Origin: Rhodocyclales bacterium
GTDB taxonomy: Bacteria > Pseudomonadota > Gammaproteobacteria > Burkholderiales > Rhodocyclaceae
DNA length: 64,000 nt
NCBI GenBank assembly: GCA_026399475.1
Contig: JAPLQY010000073.1
Span: forward strand, 59,671-123,670
Reading direction: 5' to 3'
Part shown: positions 26,863 through 36,508 of the stretch, in pieces
Layout of the letters: every line of letters starts with the position of its first letter
How positions within the stretch are numbered: position 1 is the first letter of the stretch
Position numbers and translations under genes: made by a program
Notes under the pieces: generated by a model
Told to the model about the DNA's origin: nothing
Database searches by the model: none
Seen by the model: only the letters and a program-made list of their open reading frames with translations

Positions 26863-27918
26863 ATGACCCAAATCCGCCTCAATGCCGCACGCCTACTGGC
26901 ATCAGCAGTGTCAGTCGCCCTCCTGGCGCTGGCGCCCACCGTCCATGCCGACACACTGCAGGACATCAGCAAGCAGATCAAGCAGGGGCAGCATGCCCAG
27001 GCGCTGGAACAGGTCGACAAGTATCTTGCGGGCAAGCCCAAGGATGCTCAGGGACGCTTCCTCAAGGGCATCGTGCTGACGGAAATGAACAAGCCCAACG
27101 AGGCGATTGCCGTATTTGCCAAGCTGACGGAGGATTACCCGGAGCTGCCCGAGCCCTACAACAATCTCGCTGTCATCTACGCCCAGCAGAAGCAGTATGA
27201 CAAGGCCAAGCAGGCGCTGGAAATGGCCATTCGCACCCATCCGTCCTATGCCACCGCTCACGAGAACCTCGGCGACATATACGCCCGCCTTGCCAGCCAG
27301 GCGTATGACAAGGCGCTCCAGATCGATTCATCGAACTCCAGCGCCCAGAACAAGCTGGCCTTGATTCGCGATCTGATGAGCACCGCCAGCCGTCCCGGCA
27401 AGGCCAGCAAACCGGGAGTGCAGGTTGCCGATGCGCGCCCGGCCGAACCCGTCAAACTTGCCGAAGCGCCCAAACCGGCGCCAGCGCCGGTAGCCGCCAC
27501 CCCGCCGGTCGCGGCCCCGCCCGTGGCTGCCACAGCGGCGCCAGCACCCAAACCGGCGCCGGCGAAAGCCGCCGGCGATGCCAATGATGAAATTGCCAGA
27601 GCCATAGATATGTGGGCCGCCGCGTGGTCGCGCAAGGACGTGAAGGCCTACCTCGCGGCCTATGCCCGCGACTTCAAGACCCCTGCCGGCGAATCGCGTG
27701 CGGTGTGGGATGGCGAGCGGCAAAAACGCATCACCAAGCCGGGGGCGATTCAGGTCAGCTACGAAAATCTGCGCATAACGGTAGATGGCGACAGCGCCAC
27801 GGCGAAATTCCGCCAGCACTACAAATCGGCTTCGCTCAAGACATCGAGCAACAAGGTCCTGCTGATGGGCAAACGCGACGGCAAATGGCAGATCCTGCAG
27901 GAGCGGGTCGGTAGCTGA
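26863..27918 (+). CDS. Exported TPR protein with C-terminal NTF2-like domain
   Basis: 351 residues from ATG 26863. Signal peptide MTQIRLNAARLLASAVSVAL and on to AHADT-type cleavage near residue 28. Tetratricopeptide repeats follow (PNEAIAVFAKLTEDYPELPE, YDKAKQALEMAIRTHPSYAT). A Pro/Ala-rich linker (about residues 190-240) leads to a C-terminal SnoaL/NTF2-like domain (AIDMWAAAWSRKDVKAYLAA to GKWQILQERVGS). It is probably periplasmic. Its stop shares TGATG with the start of the L,D-transpeptidase, and both proteins end in similar NTF2-like domains, so they probably work together on peptidoglycan. The exact role is not known. Confidence 0.85.
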   Translation: MTQIRLNAARLLASAVSVALLALAPTVHADTLQDISKQIKQGQHAQALEQVDKYLAGKPKDAQGRFLKGIVLTEMNKPNEAIAVFAKLTEDYPELPEPYNNLAVIYAQQKQYDKAKQALEMAIRTHPSYATAHENLGDIYARLASQAYDKALQIDSSNSSAQNKLALIRDLMSTASRPGKASKPGVQVADARPAEPVKLAEAPKPAPAPVAATPPVAAPPVAATAAPAPKPAPAKAAGDANDEIARAIDMWAAAWSRKDVKAYLAAYARDFKTPAGESRAVWDGERQKRITKPGAIQVSYENLRITVDGDSATAKFRQHYKSASLKTSSNKVLLMGKRDGKWQILQERVGS

Positions 27919-29162
27919 TGAGCTGCCCGTTGCGCTCCCTGACAGTCATTGCGGCCTGCGGCCTGCTGCTTGCAGCAGGCGTGGTTGAGGCGGCCGGCAA
28001 GGCGCCTAGGCACCTCAAGAAGGACGCCGGCAACCCCGCCATCGAAGCGATCTATACCGATTCGGGGCCCGAACCGCTGCTGGCAAAAGTATTCGATGCC
28101 ATCGAAAACAACCAGCTTGACGTCGCCATGCAGCAGACGGAAATGCTGGTCAAGGCCTATCCCAATTTTCGCCTGGCGCATCTGGTCAAGGGCGACCTGC
28201 TACTGGCCCGCTCCCGCGCCCTGATGGCCTTCGGCGAGGGCGGCGGCCCCGCTTCAGGGGAAAAGGTGGCAGACCTGCGCGACGAAGCCATCGTCCGCCT
28301 CAAGGGCTATCGCACCAAGCCGCCGGCCGACTATGTGCCGCGCTACCTGCTGCAGATGCATCCTGAGCAGAAACACGCGGTGGTCGTGGATACGCAGAAA
28401 TCCAGGCTCTATCTTTACCAGAATGACAATGGCACACCGCGTTTCGTCGCCGACTACTACATCACGCAAGGCAAGCTGGGCGCCGACAAGGCTCGCGAGG
28501 GCGACAAGAAGACGCCGATCGGGGTCTATCACGTCACCTCCAGCCTGCCGCGGCAAAAACTGACCGACTTTTACGGCAGCGGCGCCTTCCCCATCAACTA
28601 TCCCAACGACTGGGACAAGCGCCAGGGGCGCAACGGCCACGGCATCTGGCTGCACGGCACACCCTCCGATACCTTCTCGCGCCCGCCCAAGGCCTCCGAT
28701 GGTTGCGTGGTGCTGGCCAACCAGGATCTCGACACGCTGTCGAAAAGCCTGCAGATCGGGCTGACCCCGGTGATCATCAGCAACAGCATCGAATGGCTTT
28801 CGCTCGACGATTGGCAGAGCGAGCGCACGTCGCTGCTCAAGATGATCGAGGAATGGCGGCACGACTGGGAAAGCCGCGATGTAGAGCACTACGCGCGGCA
28901 CTACTCGCACAAATTCAATGCCGACGGCCAGGGCTATCAGGGCTGGATCGAACAGAAGCGCAAGGTCAACGCGGGCAAGACCTGGATCAAGGTGGGTACC
29001 GGCAATATCAGCATGTTCCGCAATCCGGGTAATGAAGAATACGTCGTTGTCACCTTCGAGCAGGACTATCGTTCCAGCAACCTGTCCAACCAGATGAAGA
29101 AGCGTCAGTACTGGATCAAGGAAGGCGGCCGCTGGAAGATCGTCTTTGAAGGCGCCGCCTGA
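27918..29162 (+). CDS. L,D-transpeptidase (YkuD domain) with C-terminal NTF2-like domain
   Basis: 414 residues. An N-terminal hydrophobic segment ([20 protein letters not shown]) is a signal peptide. The YkuD catalytic domain starts at [15 protein letters not shown] and holds the active site IWLHGTP (His near 244) and ASDGCVVL (Cys near 263). Such enzymes form 3-3 crosslinks in peptidoglycan or attach lipoproteins to it. The last ~110 residues ([20 protein letters not shown] to [11 protein letters not shown]) are NTF2-like and match the C-terminus of the upstream TPR protein. Translation is coupled to that gene by TGATG. Confidence 0.93.
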   Translation: MSCPLRSLTVIAACGLLLAAGVVEAAGKAPRHLKKDAGNPAIEAIYTDSGPEPLLAKVFDAIENNQLDVAMQQTEMLVKAYPNFRLAHLVKGDLLLARSRALMAFGEGGGPASGEKVADLRDEAIVRLKGYRTKPPADYVPRYLLQMHPEQKHAVVVDTQKSRLYLYQNDNGTPRFVADYYITQGKLGADKAREGDKKTPIGVYHVTSSLPRQKLTDFYGSGAFPINYPNDWDKRQGRNGHGIWLHGTPSDTFSRPPKASDGCVVLANQDLDTLSKSLQIGLTPVIISNSIEWLSLDDWQSERTSLLKMIEEWRHDWESRDVEHYARHYSHKFNADGQGYQGWIEQKRKVNAGKTWIKVGTGNISMFRNPGNEEYVVVTFEQDYRSSNLSNQMKKRQYWIKEGGRWKIVFEGAA

Positions 29163-29230
29163 GGAACTGGGTTCTGCGCCACGTTTCTCGCTTCACATTT
29201 CACCTTTCACGTCCAAACCCTGGAGGCCCC

Positions 29231-29794
29231 ATGCATCGCCTGTTCCTTTTCGCATTCGCTTTTCTGTTCAGCATCGCCGCGCATGCTGCCAATCCGCAGC
29301 TTGAGTTGAAGACCTCGCAAGGCGCGGTGATCATCGAGTTGTACCAGGACAAGGCACCGAAGACGGTGGAGAACTTCCTGCAGTACGCCAAGGATGGCTT
29401 CTTCAACGGCACCGTGTTCCACCGCGTGATTCCGGGTTTCATGATCCAGGGCGGCGGCTTCACCGCTGACATGAAGCAGAAAGAGGCGCGCGCCCCCATC
29501 CAGAACGAAGCCAAGAACGGGTTGAAGAACGAGTTGGGCACGCTGGCCATGGCACGCACGGGCGATCCTCATTCCGCCAGCGCGCAGTTCTTCATCAACC
29601 TCAAGGACAACAGCTTCCTCGATTACCCGGGCCGCGACGGCTGGGGCTACGCCGTATTCGGCAAGGTCGTGCAAGGTCTCGACATAGTGCAGAAGATCGC
29701 CACGGTGCCGACCGCGAATGCCGGCCCGCACCAGAACGTGCCGACCACGCCTGTTGTCATCGAATCCGTCAAACTGCTGCCGGCAAAGAAATAA
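29231..29794 (+). CDS. ppiA: Periplasmic peptidyl-prolyl cis-trans isomerase, cyclophilin type
   Basis: 187 residues. [20 protein letters not shown] is a signal peptide. The cyclophilin fold follows with [15 protein letters not shown], the catalytic Arg and Phe pocket, [20 protein letters not shown] and [15 protein letters not shown]. It speeds proline isomerisation in the periplasm. The RBS CTGGAGG lies just before the ATG. It is followed 21 nt later by a cytoplasmic paralogue, evidently a tandem duplication with one copy exported. Confidence 0.95.
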   Translation: MHRLFLFAFAFLFSIAAHAANPQLELKTSQGAVIIELYQDKAPKTVENFLQYAKDGFFNGTVFHRVIPGFMIQGGGFTADMKQKEARAPIQNEAKNGLKNELGTLAMARTGDPHSASAQFFINLKDNSFLDYPGRDGWGYAVFGKVVQGLDIVQKIATVPTANAGPHQNVPTTPVVIESVKLLPAKK

Positions 29795-29815
29795 TCCACA
29801 CAGGACCACACCCCC

Positions 29816-30304
29816 ATGATCAAGCTCACCACCAACCACGGCGTCATCACGCTCGAACTCGATGCCGAGAAGGCGCCCAAGAGCGCCGCCAACTTCATCG
29901 CCTATGTCGAAGCAGGCCACTACGACAACACGATTTTCCATCGCGTGATCGATGGCTTCATGATTCAGGGCGGCGGCTTCGAACCCGGCATGGACCAGAA
30001 GCCGGTCAATGCGCCGATCGAGAACGAAGCCAAAAACGGGCTGAGGAACGAGCGCTACACCGTCGCCATGGCCCGCACCGGCGACCCTCACTCGGCCACC
30101 GCGCAGTTCTTCATCAATGTCGGTGACAACGATTTTCTCGACAATGGAAAATGCCAGGATGGCTGGGGCTATTGCGTCTTCGGTCGCGTCGTGGAAGGCC
30201 AGGATGTCGTCGACAAGATCAGGTCGGTGAAGACGGCCAACAAGGGCTTCCACCAGAACGTGCCGAAGGAAGACGTGGTCATCGAGCGCGCCGAAGTAGG
30301 TTAA
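29816..30304 (+). CDS. ppiB: Cytoplasmic peptidyl-prolyl cis-trans isomerase, cyclophilin type
   Basis: 162 residues, no signal peptide. Cyclophilin motifs [35 protein letters not shown] and [15 protein letters not shown] are intact. It is the cytoplasmic partner of the upstream exported copy and follows it by 21 nt. A long inverted repeat begins 10 nt after its stop. Confidence 0.96.
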   Translation: MIKLTTNHGVITLELDAEKAPKSAANFIAYVEAGHYDNTIFHRVIDGFMIQGGGFEPGMDQKPVNAPIENEAKNGLRNERYTVAMARTGDPHSATAQFFINVGDNDFLDNGKCQDGWGYCVFGRVVEGQDVVDKIRSVKTANKGFHQNVPKEDVVIERAEVG

Positions 30305-30313
30305 AGCTTTCGG

Positions 30314-30373
30314 GTGAAACGTGAAATGTGAAACGTGATGAGACCCTACTGCGTTTCACTTTTCACGTTTCAC
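30314..30373. repeat. 22-bp inverted repeat between ppiB and lpxH
   Basis: Arms at 30314-30335 and 30352-30373 are reverse complements with one mismatch, around a 16-nt loop. Each arm is made of GTGAAAC-type heptads (GTGAAACGTGAAA). There is no T tract, so it is not an ordinary intrinsic terminator. Related TTCACATTTCACCTTTCAC sits upstream of ppiA at 29192-29210. It may be a mobile palindrome, mRNA stabiliser or protein-binding site. Confidence 0.8.
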
Positions 30374-30385
30374 TTATCACGCTAA

Positions 30386-31132
30386 ATGCTTTCCATCGGC
30401 GGAACTGCCCGCTTCGTCTCCGACCTCCACCTGCGGGCGGAACGACCCGATCTGACCGAACGTTTCGCTGCCTTTCTCGCCGACACGGCAGCCGCCAATG
30501 TCGAAATACTGTACATCCTCGGCGACTTGTTCGAGTACTGGATCGGTGACGACGATCTCACGGATTCCTTCAACGCGGAAGTCTGCAATCTGCTGCGCGG
30601 CGCAGTCGACATGGGCCCGCGCATCTGCTTCATCGCCGGCAATCGCGACTTCCTGATCGGCGAAACCTTTGCCGCCGCAGCCGGAATTGAGTTGCTGCCA
30701 GAGACGGCGACAGTCGGCGCTGGGGGCAAGGCGACCTTGCTGATGCACGGTGATACCGTCTGCACCGACGACCTGCCCTACCAGGAATTCCGGCGCATGG
30801 TGCGCTCGAAAAAATGGCAGGCGGATTTTCTTGCGCGCCCCCTGCCCGAACGCCGCGCCGAAGTGGAAAACCTGCGCCGCCGCAGCGCCGAGGCCATGCA
30901 GGGCAAGACCGCCGCAATCATGGACGCGAACACCGACGCGATACAGGCTGCACTGACCGCTCATGGCTGCACCCGGCTGATTCACGGCCACACGCACCGG
31001 CCCGGACGCGAAGACATCCGGCTTGACTCAGGCAGCGCCGAGCGCTGGGTGCTTTCCGACTGGGATACCGGTCGCGGCGATGCGCTGGAAATCAGCGCCG
31101 CCGGCGTGCGACGGGTCGACTGGTCCGGCTAG
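30386..31132 (+). CDS. lpxH: UDP-2,3-diacylglucosamine diphosphatase
   Basis: 248 residues. Calcineurin-like metal motifs are present: SDLHL near residue 12, ILGDLFEYWIGDDD, AGNRDFLIG, LLMHGDTVCTDD and LIHGHTHRPG. LpxH hydrolyses UDP-2,3-diacylglucosamine to lipid X in lipid A synthesis at the inner membrane. The gene converges on metZ, overlapping its stop by 4 nt. A weak RBS and the palindrome upstream leave the exact start less certain (ATG 30386). Confidence 0.95.
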   Translation: MLSIGGTARFVSDLHLRAERPDLTERFAAFLADTAAANVEILYILGDLFEYWIGDDDLTDSFNAEVCNLLRGAVDMGPRICFIAGNRDFLIGETFAAAAGIELLPETATVGAGGKATLLMHGDTVCTDDLPYQEFRRMVRSKKWQADFLARPLPERRAEVENLRRRSAEAMQGKTAAIMDANTDAIQAALTAHGCTRLIHGHTHRPGREDIRLDSGSAERWVLSDWDTGRGDALEISAAGVRRVDWSG

Positions 31133-32322
31133 CGCAAACCGCGCGCCAGGTCGACCTGAAGATCGGCTGGACTTTCCAGTCCCACGGCAATCCGCAACAG
31201 ACCTTCGCCGATGCCCGACGCTGCCCGCGCCTCGGCCGTGATGCGGCCGTGAGTGGTAGATGCCGGATGGGTAATGGTGGTCTTGGTGTCGCCCAGATTG
31301 GCGGTGATCGACAGCAGGCGGCAGTTATCCACCACACGCCATGCGGCTGCGCGCTCACCCTTGACCTCGAAGGACACGATGGCGCCGCCACTCGTCTGCT
31401 GCTTCATCGCCAGGGAGTGCTGCGGGTGGGACGCCAGGCCGGGATAAAACACACGAGCCACCTGTGGCTGCGCTTCCAGCCACTGCGCCATTTCGAGCGC
31501 GTTGGCCGATTGCCCCTTCATGCGCACCGACAAGGTTTCCAGCCCCTTGAGAATCACCCAGGCGTTGAAAGGCGACAAGGTCGGCCCGGCGGTACGCAGG
31601 AACTTGAAGACTTCTTCGGTCAGCGCCTTTGCGCCGCAGACGGCGCCGCCCAGCACACGGCCCTGCCCATCCAGGTACTTGGTCGCGGAATGGATCACCA
31701 GGTCGGCACCCAGTTGCAGCGGAAGTTGCAGGGCCGGTGTGCAGAAGCAGTTATCGACCACCAGCAGCGCGCCCGAGGCGTGGGCAACGTCGGCCAAAGC
31801 CGCGATATCGAATACTTCGGTCAACGGGTTCGATGGTGTCTCGATGAATACCAGTTTGGTGTTCGGCCGCAGCGCAGCGCGGAAGGCTTCGACTGTGCCG
31901 TTATCGACAAAACTGGTGTCGACGCCGAAGCGCGGCAGCAGGGTGCCGAACATTTGCTGTGTGGCGCCGAAGATGCTGCGCGAAGCGACGATATGCTCGC
32001 CGGAGTTCATCAGTGCCATCACCGTAGACAGGATCGCAGCCATGCCGCTGGCAGTGGCGACGCAAGCCTCGGCGCCTTCGAGCGCCGCCAGTCGCTCCTG
32101 CATGGTGGCGACGGTCGGATTGGTAAAGCGCGCGTAGACATTGCCTGGTTCCGCACCGGAGAAGCGCGCCGCCGCCTGTGCCGCGCTCTCGAAGACGAAG
32201 CTGGAGGTCAGGTAGAGCGCTTCAGAATGTTCACCGAATTGGCTGCGTTCCTGACCGGCGCGCACGGCGAGGGTCTCGAACGACCAGCCGGACTTGTCGA
32301 GACCGTCATCCACAGCACTCAT
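31129..32322 (-). CDS. metZ: O-succinylhomoserine sulfhydrylase
   Basis: 397 residues. Cys/Met metabolism PLP enzyme: YARFTNPTVATMQERLAALE, ASGMAAILSTVMAL, and the PLP lysine in SATKYLDGQGRVLGG. MetZ uses sulfide to make homocysteine from O-succinylhomoserine in methionine synthesis. Its ATG overlaps the purF stop by 4 nt (ATGA), so the two are translationally coupled as in other betaproteobacteria and pseudomonads. It is the last gene of the long minus-strand group. Confidence 0.95.
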   Translation of the reverse strand: MSAVDDGLDKSGWSFETLAVRAGQERSQFGEHSEALYLTSSFVFESAAQAAARFSGAEPGNVYARFTNPTVATMQERLAALEGAEACVATASGMAAILSTVMALMNSGEHIVASRSIFGATQQMFGTLLPRFGVDTSFVDNGTVEAFRAALRPNTKLVFIETPSNPLTEVFDIAALADVAHASGALLVVDNCFCTPALQLPLQLGADLVIHSATKYLDGQGRVLGGAVCGAKALTEEVFKFLRTAGPTLSPFNAWVILKGLETLSVRMKGQSANALEMAQWLEAQPQVARVFYPGLASHPQHSLAMKQQTSGGAIVSFEVKGERAAAWRVVDNCRLLSITANLGDTKTTITHPASTTHGRITAEARAASGIGEGLLRIAVGLESPADLQVDLARGLR

Positions 32323-33860
32323 CCCGCCTGCACCAGGTTCAGGTCGAGTTGTTCGCCATCCTGTCCATCGAAACCGTCCTGGTCGTCCGGCCGCTGCAGC
32401 GGGGGCAGGGAACGCTTGTCCTCCATGCTCTGCAGATAGGCGGCGCTGATGTCGCCAGTGATGTACTGGCCGTCGAAACAGGAAGTCTCGAACTGGGTCA
32501 CGGTCGGATTGACGGAACGCACCGCCGCCTTGAGGGCGTCGAGATCCTGATAGATCAGCGCATCGGCTCCGATCTCGCGGCAGATTTCATCGTCATTGCG
32601 AAAGGCGGCGATCAGTTCGCTGCGCGTCGGCATGTCGATGCCATAGACATTGGCGAAACGCACCGGCGGCGAGGCTGAGGCGAAGTAGACTTTCCTTGCG
32701 CCGGCCTCGCGCGCCATCATGATGATCTCGCGACTGGTAGTGCCGCGCACGATGGAATCGTCGACCAGCAGCACGTTGCGCCCCTTGAACTCCTGGCTGA
32801 TGGCATTGAGCTTCTGCCGCACTGATTTCCGCCGCGTCGCCTGGCCGGGCATGATGAACGTGCGCCCGATGTAGCGGTTCTTGACGAAGCCCTCGCGGTA
32901 GGGAAGATTCAGGCGCGCCGCCAGTTCCATCGCCGAATGGCGGCTGGAATCGGGAATCGGGATCACCGCATCGATCGCCAGATGGGGCATGGTGAGACGA
33001 ATCTTGTCGGCCAGGTAGTCGCCCATTTTGGCCCGCGTTTCGTAAACCGAAATGCCGTCCATTACCGAATCGGGACGCGCCAGGTAGACGAACTCGAACA
33101 TGCATGGCGCATGCAGCGTGCGCTCGGCGCACTGTCGGCTGACGAAATTGCCGCGCATGTCGATCAGCACCGCTTCGCCTGGCTCGACATCGCGCAGCAT
33201 CTTGAAACCCAGCGTATCGATGGCCACGCTCTCGGACGCCACCATATATTCCATGCCCTGCGGCGTCTCGTTGCGGCCCATTACCAGCGGACGAATGCCG
33301 TAGGGATCACGAAAGGCCAGCAGGCCGTAGCCGGCGATCATGGCCACCACGGCATAGGCGCCCTTGACGCGGCGGTGCACGCCGGCCACCGCCTTGAAGA
33401 TGGTCTCGGCATCGACCTGATACTTGGTCGATGCCGCCTGCAACTCATGCGCCAGCACATTGAGCAGCACCTCCGAATCGGAGTTGGTGTTCATGTGGCG
33501 CAAGTCCTGCAGGAACATGTCCTGCTTCAACTGATCGGCATTGGTCAGGTTGCCGTTGTGCGCCAGCATCAGGCCGAAGGGCGAGTTGACGTAGAAAGGC
33601 TGCGCCTCGGCGGCGTTGTCGGCTGAGCCGGCAGTCGGGTAGCGGCAGTGCCCGATGCCCCAGTTGCCCACCAGGTTGCGCATGTTGCGGGTACGGAAGA
33701 CGTCGCGCACCAGGCCGGAACCCTTGTGCATGTGGAAGCGCCCGCCTTCTGCCGTGGCGACACCGGCGGCATCCTGACCGCGGTGCTGGAGCACCTGCAA
33801 GCCGTCGTAGAGCAACTGGTTCACCGGTGTGGTGGCCACCACACCCAGAATTCCGCACAT
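32319..33860 (-). CDS. purF: Amidophosphoribosyltransferase
   Basis: 513 residues. The N-terminal nucleophile Cys2 (MCGILGVVA) begins the glutaminase domain. The PRPP-binding loop VLLVDDSIVRGTTSRE lies near residue 367. It catalyses the first committed step of purine synthesis, PRPP plus glutamine to phosphoribosylamine. It follows cvpA after 119 nt, the conserved cvpA-purF order. The gap has a GC hairpin and purine-rich tract but no clear terminator. Confidence 0.98.
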   Translation of the reverse strand: MCGILGVVATTPVNQLLYDGLQVLQHRGQDAAGVATAEGGRFHMHKGSGLVRDVFRTRNMRNLVGNWGIGHCRYPTAGSADNAAEAQPFYVNSPFGLMLAHNGNLTNADQLKQDMFLQDLRHMNTNSDSEVLLNVLAHELQAASTKYQVDAETIFKAVAGVHRRVKGAYAVVAMIAGYGLLAFRDPYGIRPLVMGRNETPQGMEYMVASESVAIDTLGFKMLRDVEPGEAVLIDMRGNFVSRQCAERTLHAPCMFEFVYLARPDSVMDGISVYETRAKMGDYLADKIRLTMPHLAIDAVIPIPDSSRHSAMELAARLNLPYREGFVKNRYIGRTFIMPGQATRRKSVRQKLNAISQEFKGRNVLLVDDSIVRGTTSREIIMMAREAGARKVYFASASPPVRFANVYGIDMPTRSELIAAFRNDDEICREIGADALIYQDLDALKAAVRSVNPTVTQFETSCFDGQYITGDISAAYLQSMEDKRSLPPLQRPDDQDGFDGQDGEQLDLNLVQAG

Positions 33861-33979
33861 GGTCCTTCTCCGCAGGGCCGCCCCAAGGAGAAGCAGCCAG
33901 AATTATGGAGCGGGCAGCGCCCGCGAACAATTATCGCCCCGTTCCCCGGGAAGGGGGAAGGGGAGATGGTCATCTTCCT

Positions 33980-34471
33980 CTATCGAAACCGAATCCGTTT
34001 TGCCGCGTCAGCCGGCAGCCATGGTTTTGCCGCAATTACCGCCGTTTCCAGCGGCGGCGCCAGCATCGCATCACGCCACCAGCCCGCCTTGGGCAGCGGT
34101 GTCATACCCGCCACCAGCACCGCCACCAATACCACAAGAATCCCGCGCAAGACACCAAAAGCCGCGCCCAGCGAGCGGTCCAACAAGCCCAAGCCCACTG
34201 CCTTCAGCATCAGCGAAATCAGCATGCGCGCTATTGCGAAGACCAGCAATACACCAACAAAAACCAGCACATAAGCCACTGCCAGCCGCATCCCCGGTTC
34301 GGCGATCTGCCCGCTCAACCAGCGGGCCACTGCCGATGCCTCGGCGCGTGCAACAAGAAACGCTGCCACCCAGGCCGCCAGAGCCATGATCTCGCTCACA
34401 ACGCCACGCCAGAAACCCAACAGCACCGACGCCGCAATCACCGTCAGCACGGCGTAATCGAATGCGGTCAT
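33980..34471 (-). CDS. cvpA: CvpA family membrane protein
   Basis: 163 residues with about four membrane segments (FDYAVLTVIAASVLLGFWRG, ALAAWVAAFLVARAEASAVA, LAVAYVLVFVGVLLVFAIAR, GVLRGILVVLVAVLVAGM). CvpA was named for colicin V production in E. coli and is an inner-membrane protein of unclear mechanism, usually next to purF, as here. It starts 4 nt after the DedD-like gene's stop. Confidence 0.93.
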   Translation of the reverse strand: MTAFDYAVLTVIAASVLLGFWRGVVSEIMALAAWVAAFLVARAEASAVARWLSGQIAEPGMRLAVAYVLVFVGVLLVFAIARMLISLMLKAVGLGLLDRSLGAAFGVLRGILVVLVAVLVAGMTPLPKAGWWRDAMLAPPLETAVIAAKPWLPADAAKRIRFR

Positions 34472-34475
34472 CGCC

Positions 34476-35183
34476 CTACTTTGGCGCTACCGGGCCATCT
34501 ACGCCGATTATCCTTATTTTCGTGCGGGCCTTTTCAGCGGCATCCTGACTGGCGAAGGGCCCGGCCCGAACACGGGTACGTGGCCCCTGCGGAGAATCGA
34601 ATTTGTCAGTGTAAGCGGGTACCCCCATGCCTTTCAACTTCGACAGCAGCAGTTTGACGTTTCCGGCTTCCTTGTAGGCGCCTAGCTGAACCACCCACTG
34701 GCCGGAAGCGTCGCTCGGCGGCTTGGGGTCGGCGGCCGCTTTGGCCGCCGGCTTTTCGGCTATCCCGGCTTTCCTGTCAAGCGTTACCGGCCGTTCCGCA
34801 GACTTTGCAGCCGGCACGACAGCCGGCGCACCGACGGATCCGGCCACCACCGGCGCTACCGCGAATGCTGCGGGTGCGGGTTCAGGTTTTGCCTTGATGT
34901 CCGTCTTCTGTTCCGCCGCGGGTTCCGCTGCCGGTTTCGACTCGGGCGCCGGCATGGGGCTCGCCACAGGTTTGCGCGACAGAACATTGGCTGCCAGGCC
35001 GGTGGAATCCTGACTGGGTATGCGTACCTGAATGTCCTGACTCAGGGGGCGCGGTTCACGATCCATCACCATCGGCAGAACGATGACAGCGCATAGCGCC
35101 AGCGCGGCAGCACCGACAAGGCGGCGGCGAGCACGCTTCTTCAGTTGCAAGTCTGCGTCAGGCGATGTGTCTTGTTCCGCCAT
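34476..35183 (-). CDS. dedD: SPOR-domain membrane protein, DedD-like
   Basis: 235 residues. A short cytoplasmic basic segment (KKRARRRL) precedes one membrane helix (about 22-40), then a Pro/Ala/Lys-rich periplasmic linker and a C-terminal SPOR domain (GQWVVQLGAYKEAGNVKLLL to DAAEKARTKIR). SPOR domains bind denuded glycan strands at the division septum. Position between folC and cvpA is the conserved dedD place. Symbol rests on position and architecture. Confidence 0.88.
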   Translation of the reverse strand: MAEQDTSPDADLQLKKRARRRLVGAAALALCAVIVLPMVMDREPRPLSQDIQVRIPSQDSTGLAANVLSRKPVASPMPAPESKPAAEPAAEQKTDIKAKPEPAPAAFAVAPVVAGSVGAPAVVPAAKSAERPVTLDRKAGIAEKPAAKAAADPKPPSDASGQWVVQLGAYKEAGNVKLLLSKLKGMGVPAYTDKFDSPQGPRTRVRAGPFASQDAAEKARTKIRIIGVDGPVAPK

Positions 35184-35188
35184 CGTGG

Positions 35189-36508
35189 TTATGCTGATCG
35201 GCCAAGCGCCTGCAAGGCCGCAGCAACAGTGAGGAAGGATCCGAAGGCGAGGATTCTATCATCTTCACCAACGTTCTTTTGCGCGCAAGCGAGTGCCGCT
35301 GCAGGCGACGCGAACCGACCCGCAAGCTTCATTCCCCTGGCCTGCAAACGACCCGCCAAAAACTCGGCGCTGGCGGCACGGTTGCCTTGCAGCGTGCAAG
35401 GCAACCAGTGCGTTACCCGCTCGCCCAGTGCGTCGATCACGCCATCGATGTCCTTGTCGGCGAGCATGCCGAACACCGCCCAAGTATTGGGGTGGAAACT
35501 CATGTCACTCAAGTTGGCGGACAGCACACGGGCGGCCTGAGGGTTGTGGGCGACATCCAGCACCACGACAGGGCGTCCCGGCAACACCTGAAAACGTCCC
35601 GCCAGTTCGACCTCCGCCAATCCCTGGCGTATGTCCTTCATGGCCACCGGCAAATCCAGGTGCAGGGCATCGAGAGTCGCCAACACGCAGGCCGCATTGG
35701 CCAGTTGCTGATCCCCGCGCAAAGCGGGAAAAGCCAGCCCGCCGCGACGAAGCACTTCGGTTTCGCCGCCTTGCCTGGCGTCATAGGCAGGACGCCCCCA
35801 ATACAGCCACTGCTGCTCCTGCCGCAGATAGCCGAAATCCTGTCCCATGACCTGAAGCCTGGCGCCAATCGCCCTGGCTTGATCGGTCAGCGAACGAGGC
35901 GGCTGCGGGTCACCGCAGACAGCCCGAACTCCGGCACGAAAAATTCCGGCCTTCTCGAATCCAATAGCCTCGCGATCAGCACCGAGAAAATCCATATGAT
36001 CGAGATCGACACCGGTCACGATAGCGCATGCAGGCCGGTAAACATTGGTGGCGTCGAGCCGGCCGCCAAGGCCGACCTCAAGAATGATGGCATCGAGACC
36101 CGCGGCAGCGAACACTTCCCAGGCGGCCAGGGTGCCAAACTCGAAATAGGTCAGAGCGGTGTCCCCGCGCGCCTGCTCAACGCGTTCGAACGCCGCGCAC
36201 AGGACAGCATCATCTGCAGCGATCGCGTTGATCCTCACTCGCTCGTTGTAACGCAGCAGATGAGGCGAGGTGTAAAGGCCGATACGATAGCCGGCGGCGA
36301 GCAGAATGCGCTCCAGCATGGCGCAGGTCGAACCCTTGCCGTTGGTGCCCCCGACCAGAACCACTGGACAGGTCTCGCGCTGCCCCAGCCGCGACTTGAC
36401 GGCGGCTACCCGCTCCAGCCCCAGTTCGATGCCCGCGCTGCCGCGCGGGTGCAGCGCTTCGAGGTGCGCCAGCCAGCCGTCCAGCCCCACCGGTGCCGAA
36501 TACGGCAT
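35189..36508 (-). CDS. folC: Bifunctional folylpolyglutamate / dihydrofolate synthase
   Basis: 439 residues. Mur-ligase-like ATP loop GGTNGKGSTCAMLERILLAA near residue 52, YTSPHLLRYNERVRI, and GLGGRLDATN are all present. It adds glutamate to folates and makes dihydrofolate from dihydropteroate in the cytoplasm. Its ATG shares a base with the accD stop, so translation is coupled. DedD follows after 5 nt. Confidence 0.96.
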   Translation of the reverse strand: MPYSAPVGLDGWLAHLEALHPRGSAGIELGLERVAAVKSRLGQRETCPVVLVGGTNGKGSTCAMLERILLAAGYRIGLYTSPHLLRYNERVRINAIAADDAVLCAAFERVEQARGDTALTYFEFGTLAAWEVFAAAGLDAIILEVGLGGRLDATNVYRPACAIVTGVDLDHMDFLGADREAIGFEKAGIFRAGVRAVCGDPQPPRSLTDQARAIGARLQVMGQDFGYLRQEQQWLYWGRPAYDARQGGETEVLRRGGLAFPALRGDQQLANAACVLATLDALHLDLPVAMKDIRQGLAEVELAGRFQVLPGRPVVVLDVAHNPQAARVLSANLSDMSFHPNTWAVFGMLADKDIDGVIDALGERVTHWLPCTLQGNRAASAEFLAGRLQARGMKLAGRFASPAAALACAQKNVGEDDRILAFGSFLTVAAALQALGRSA

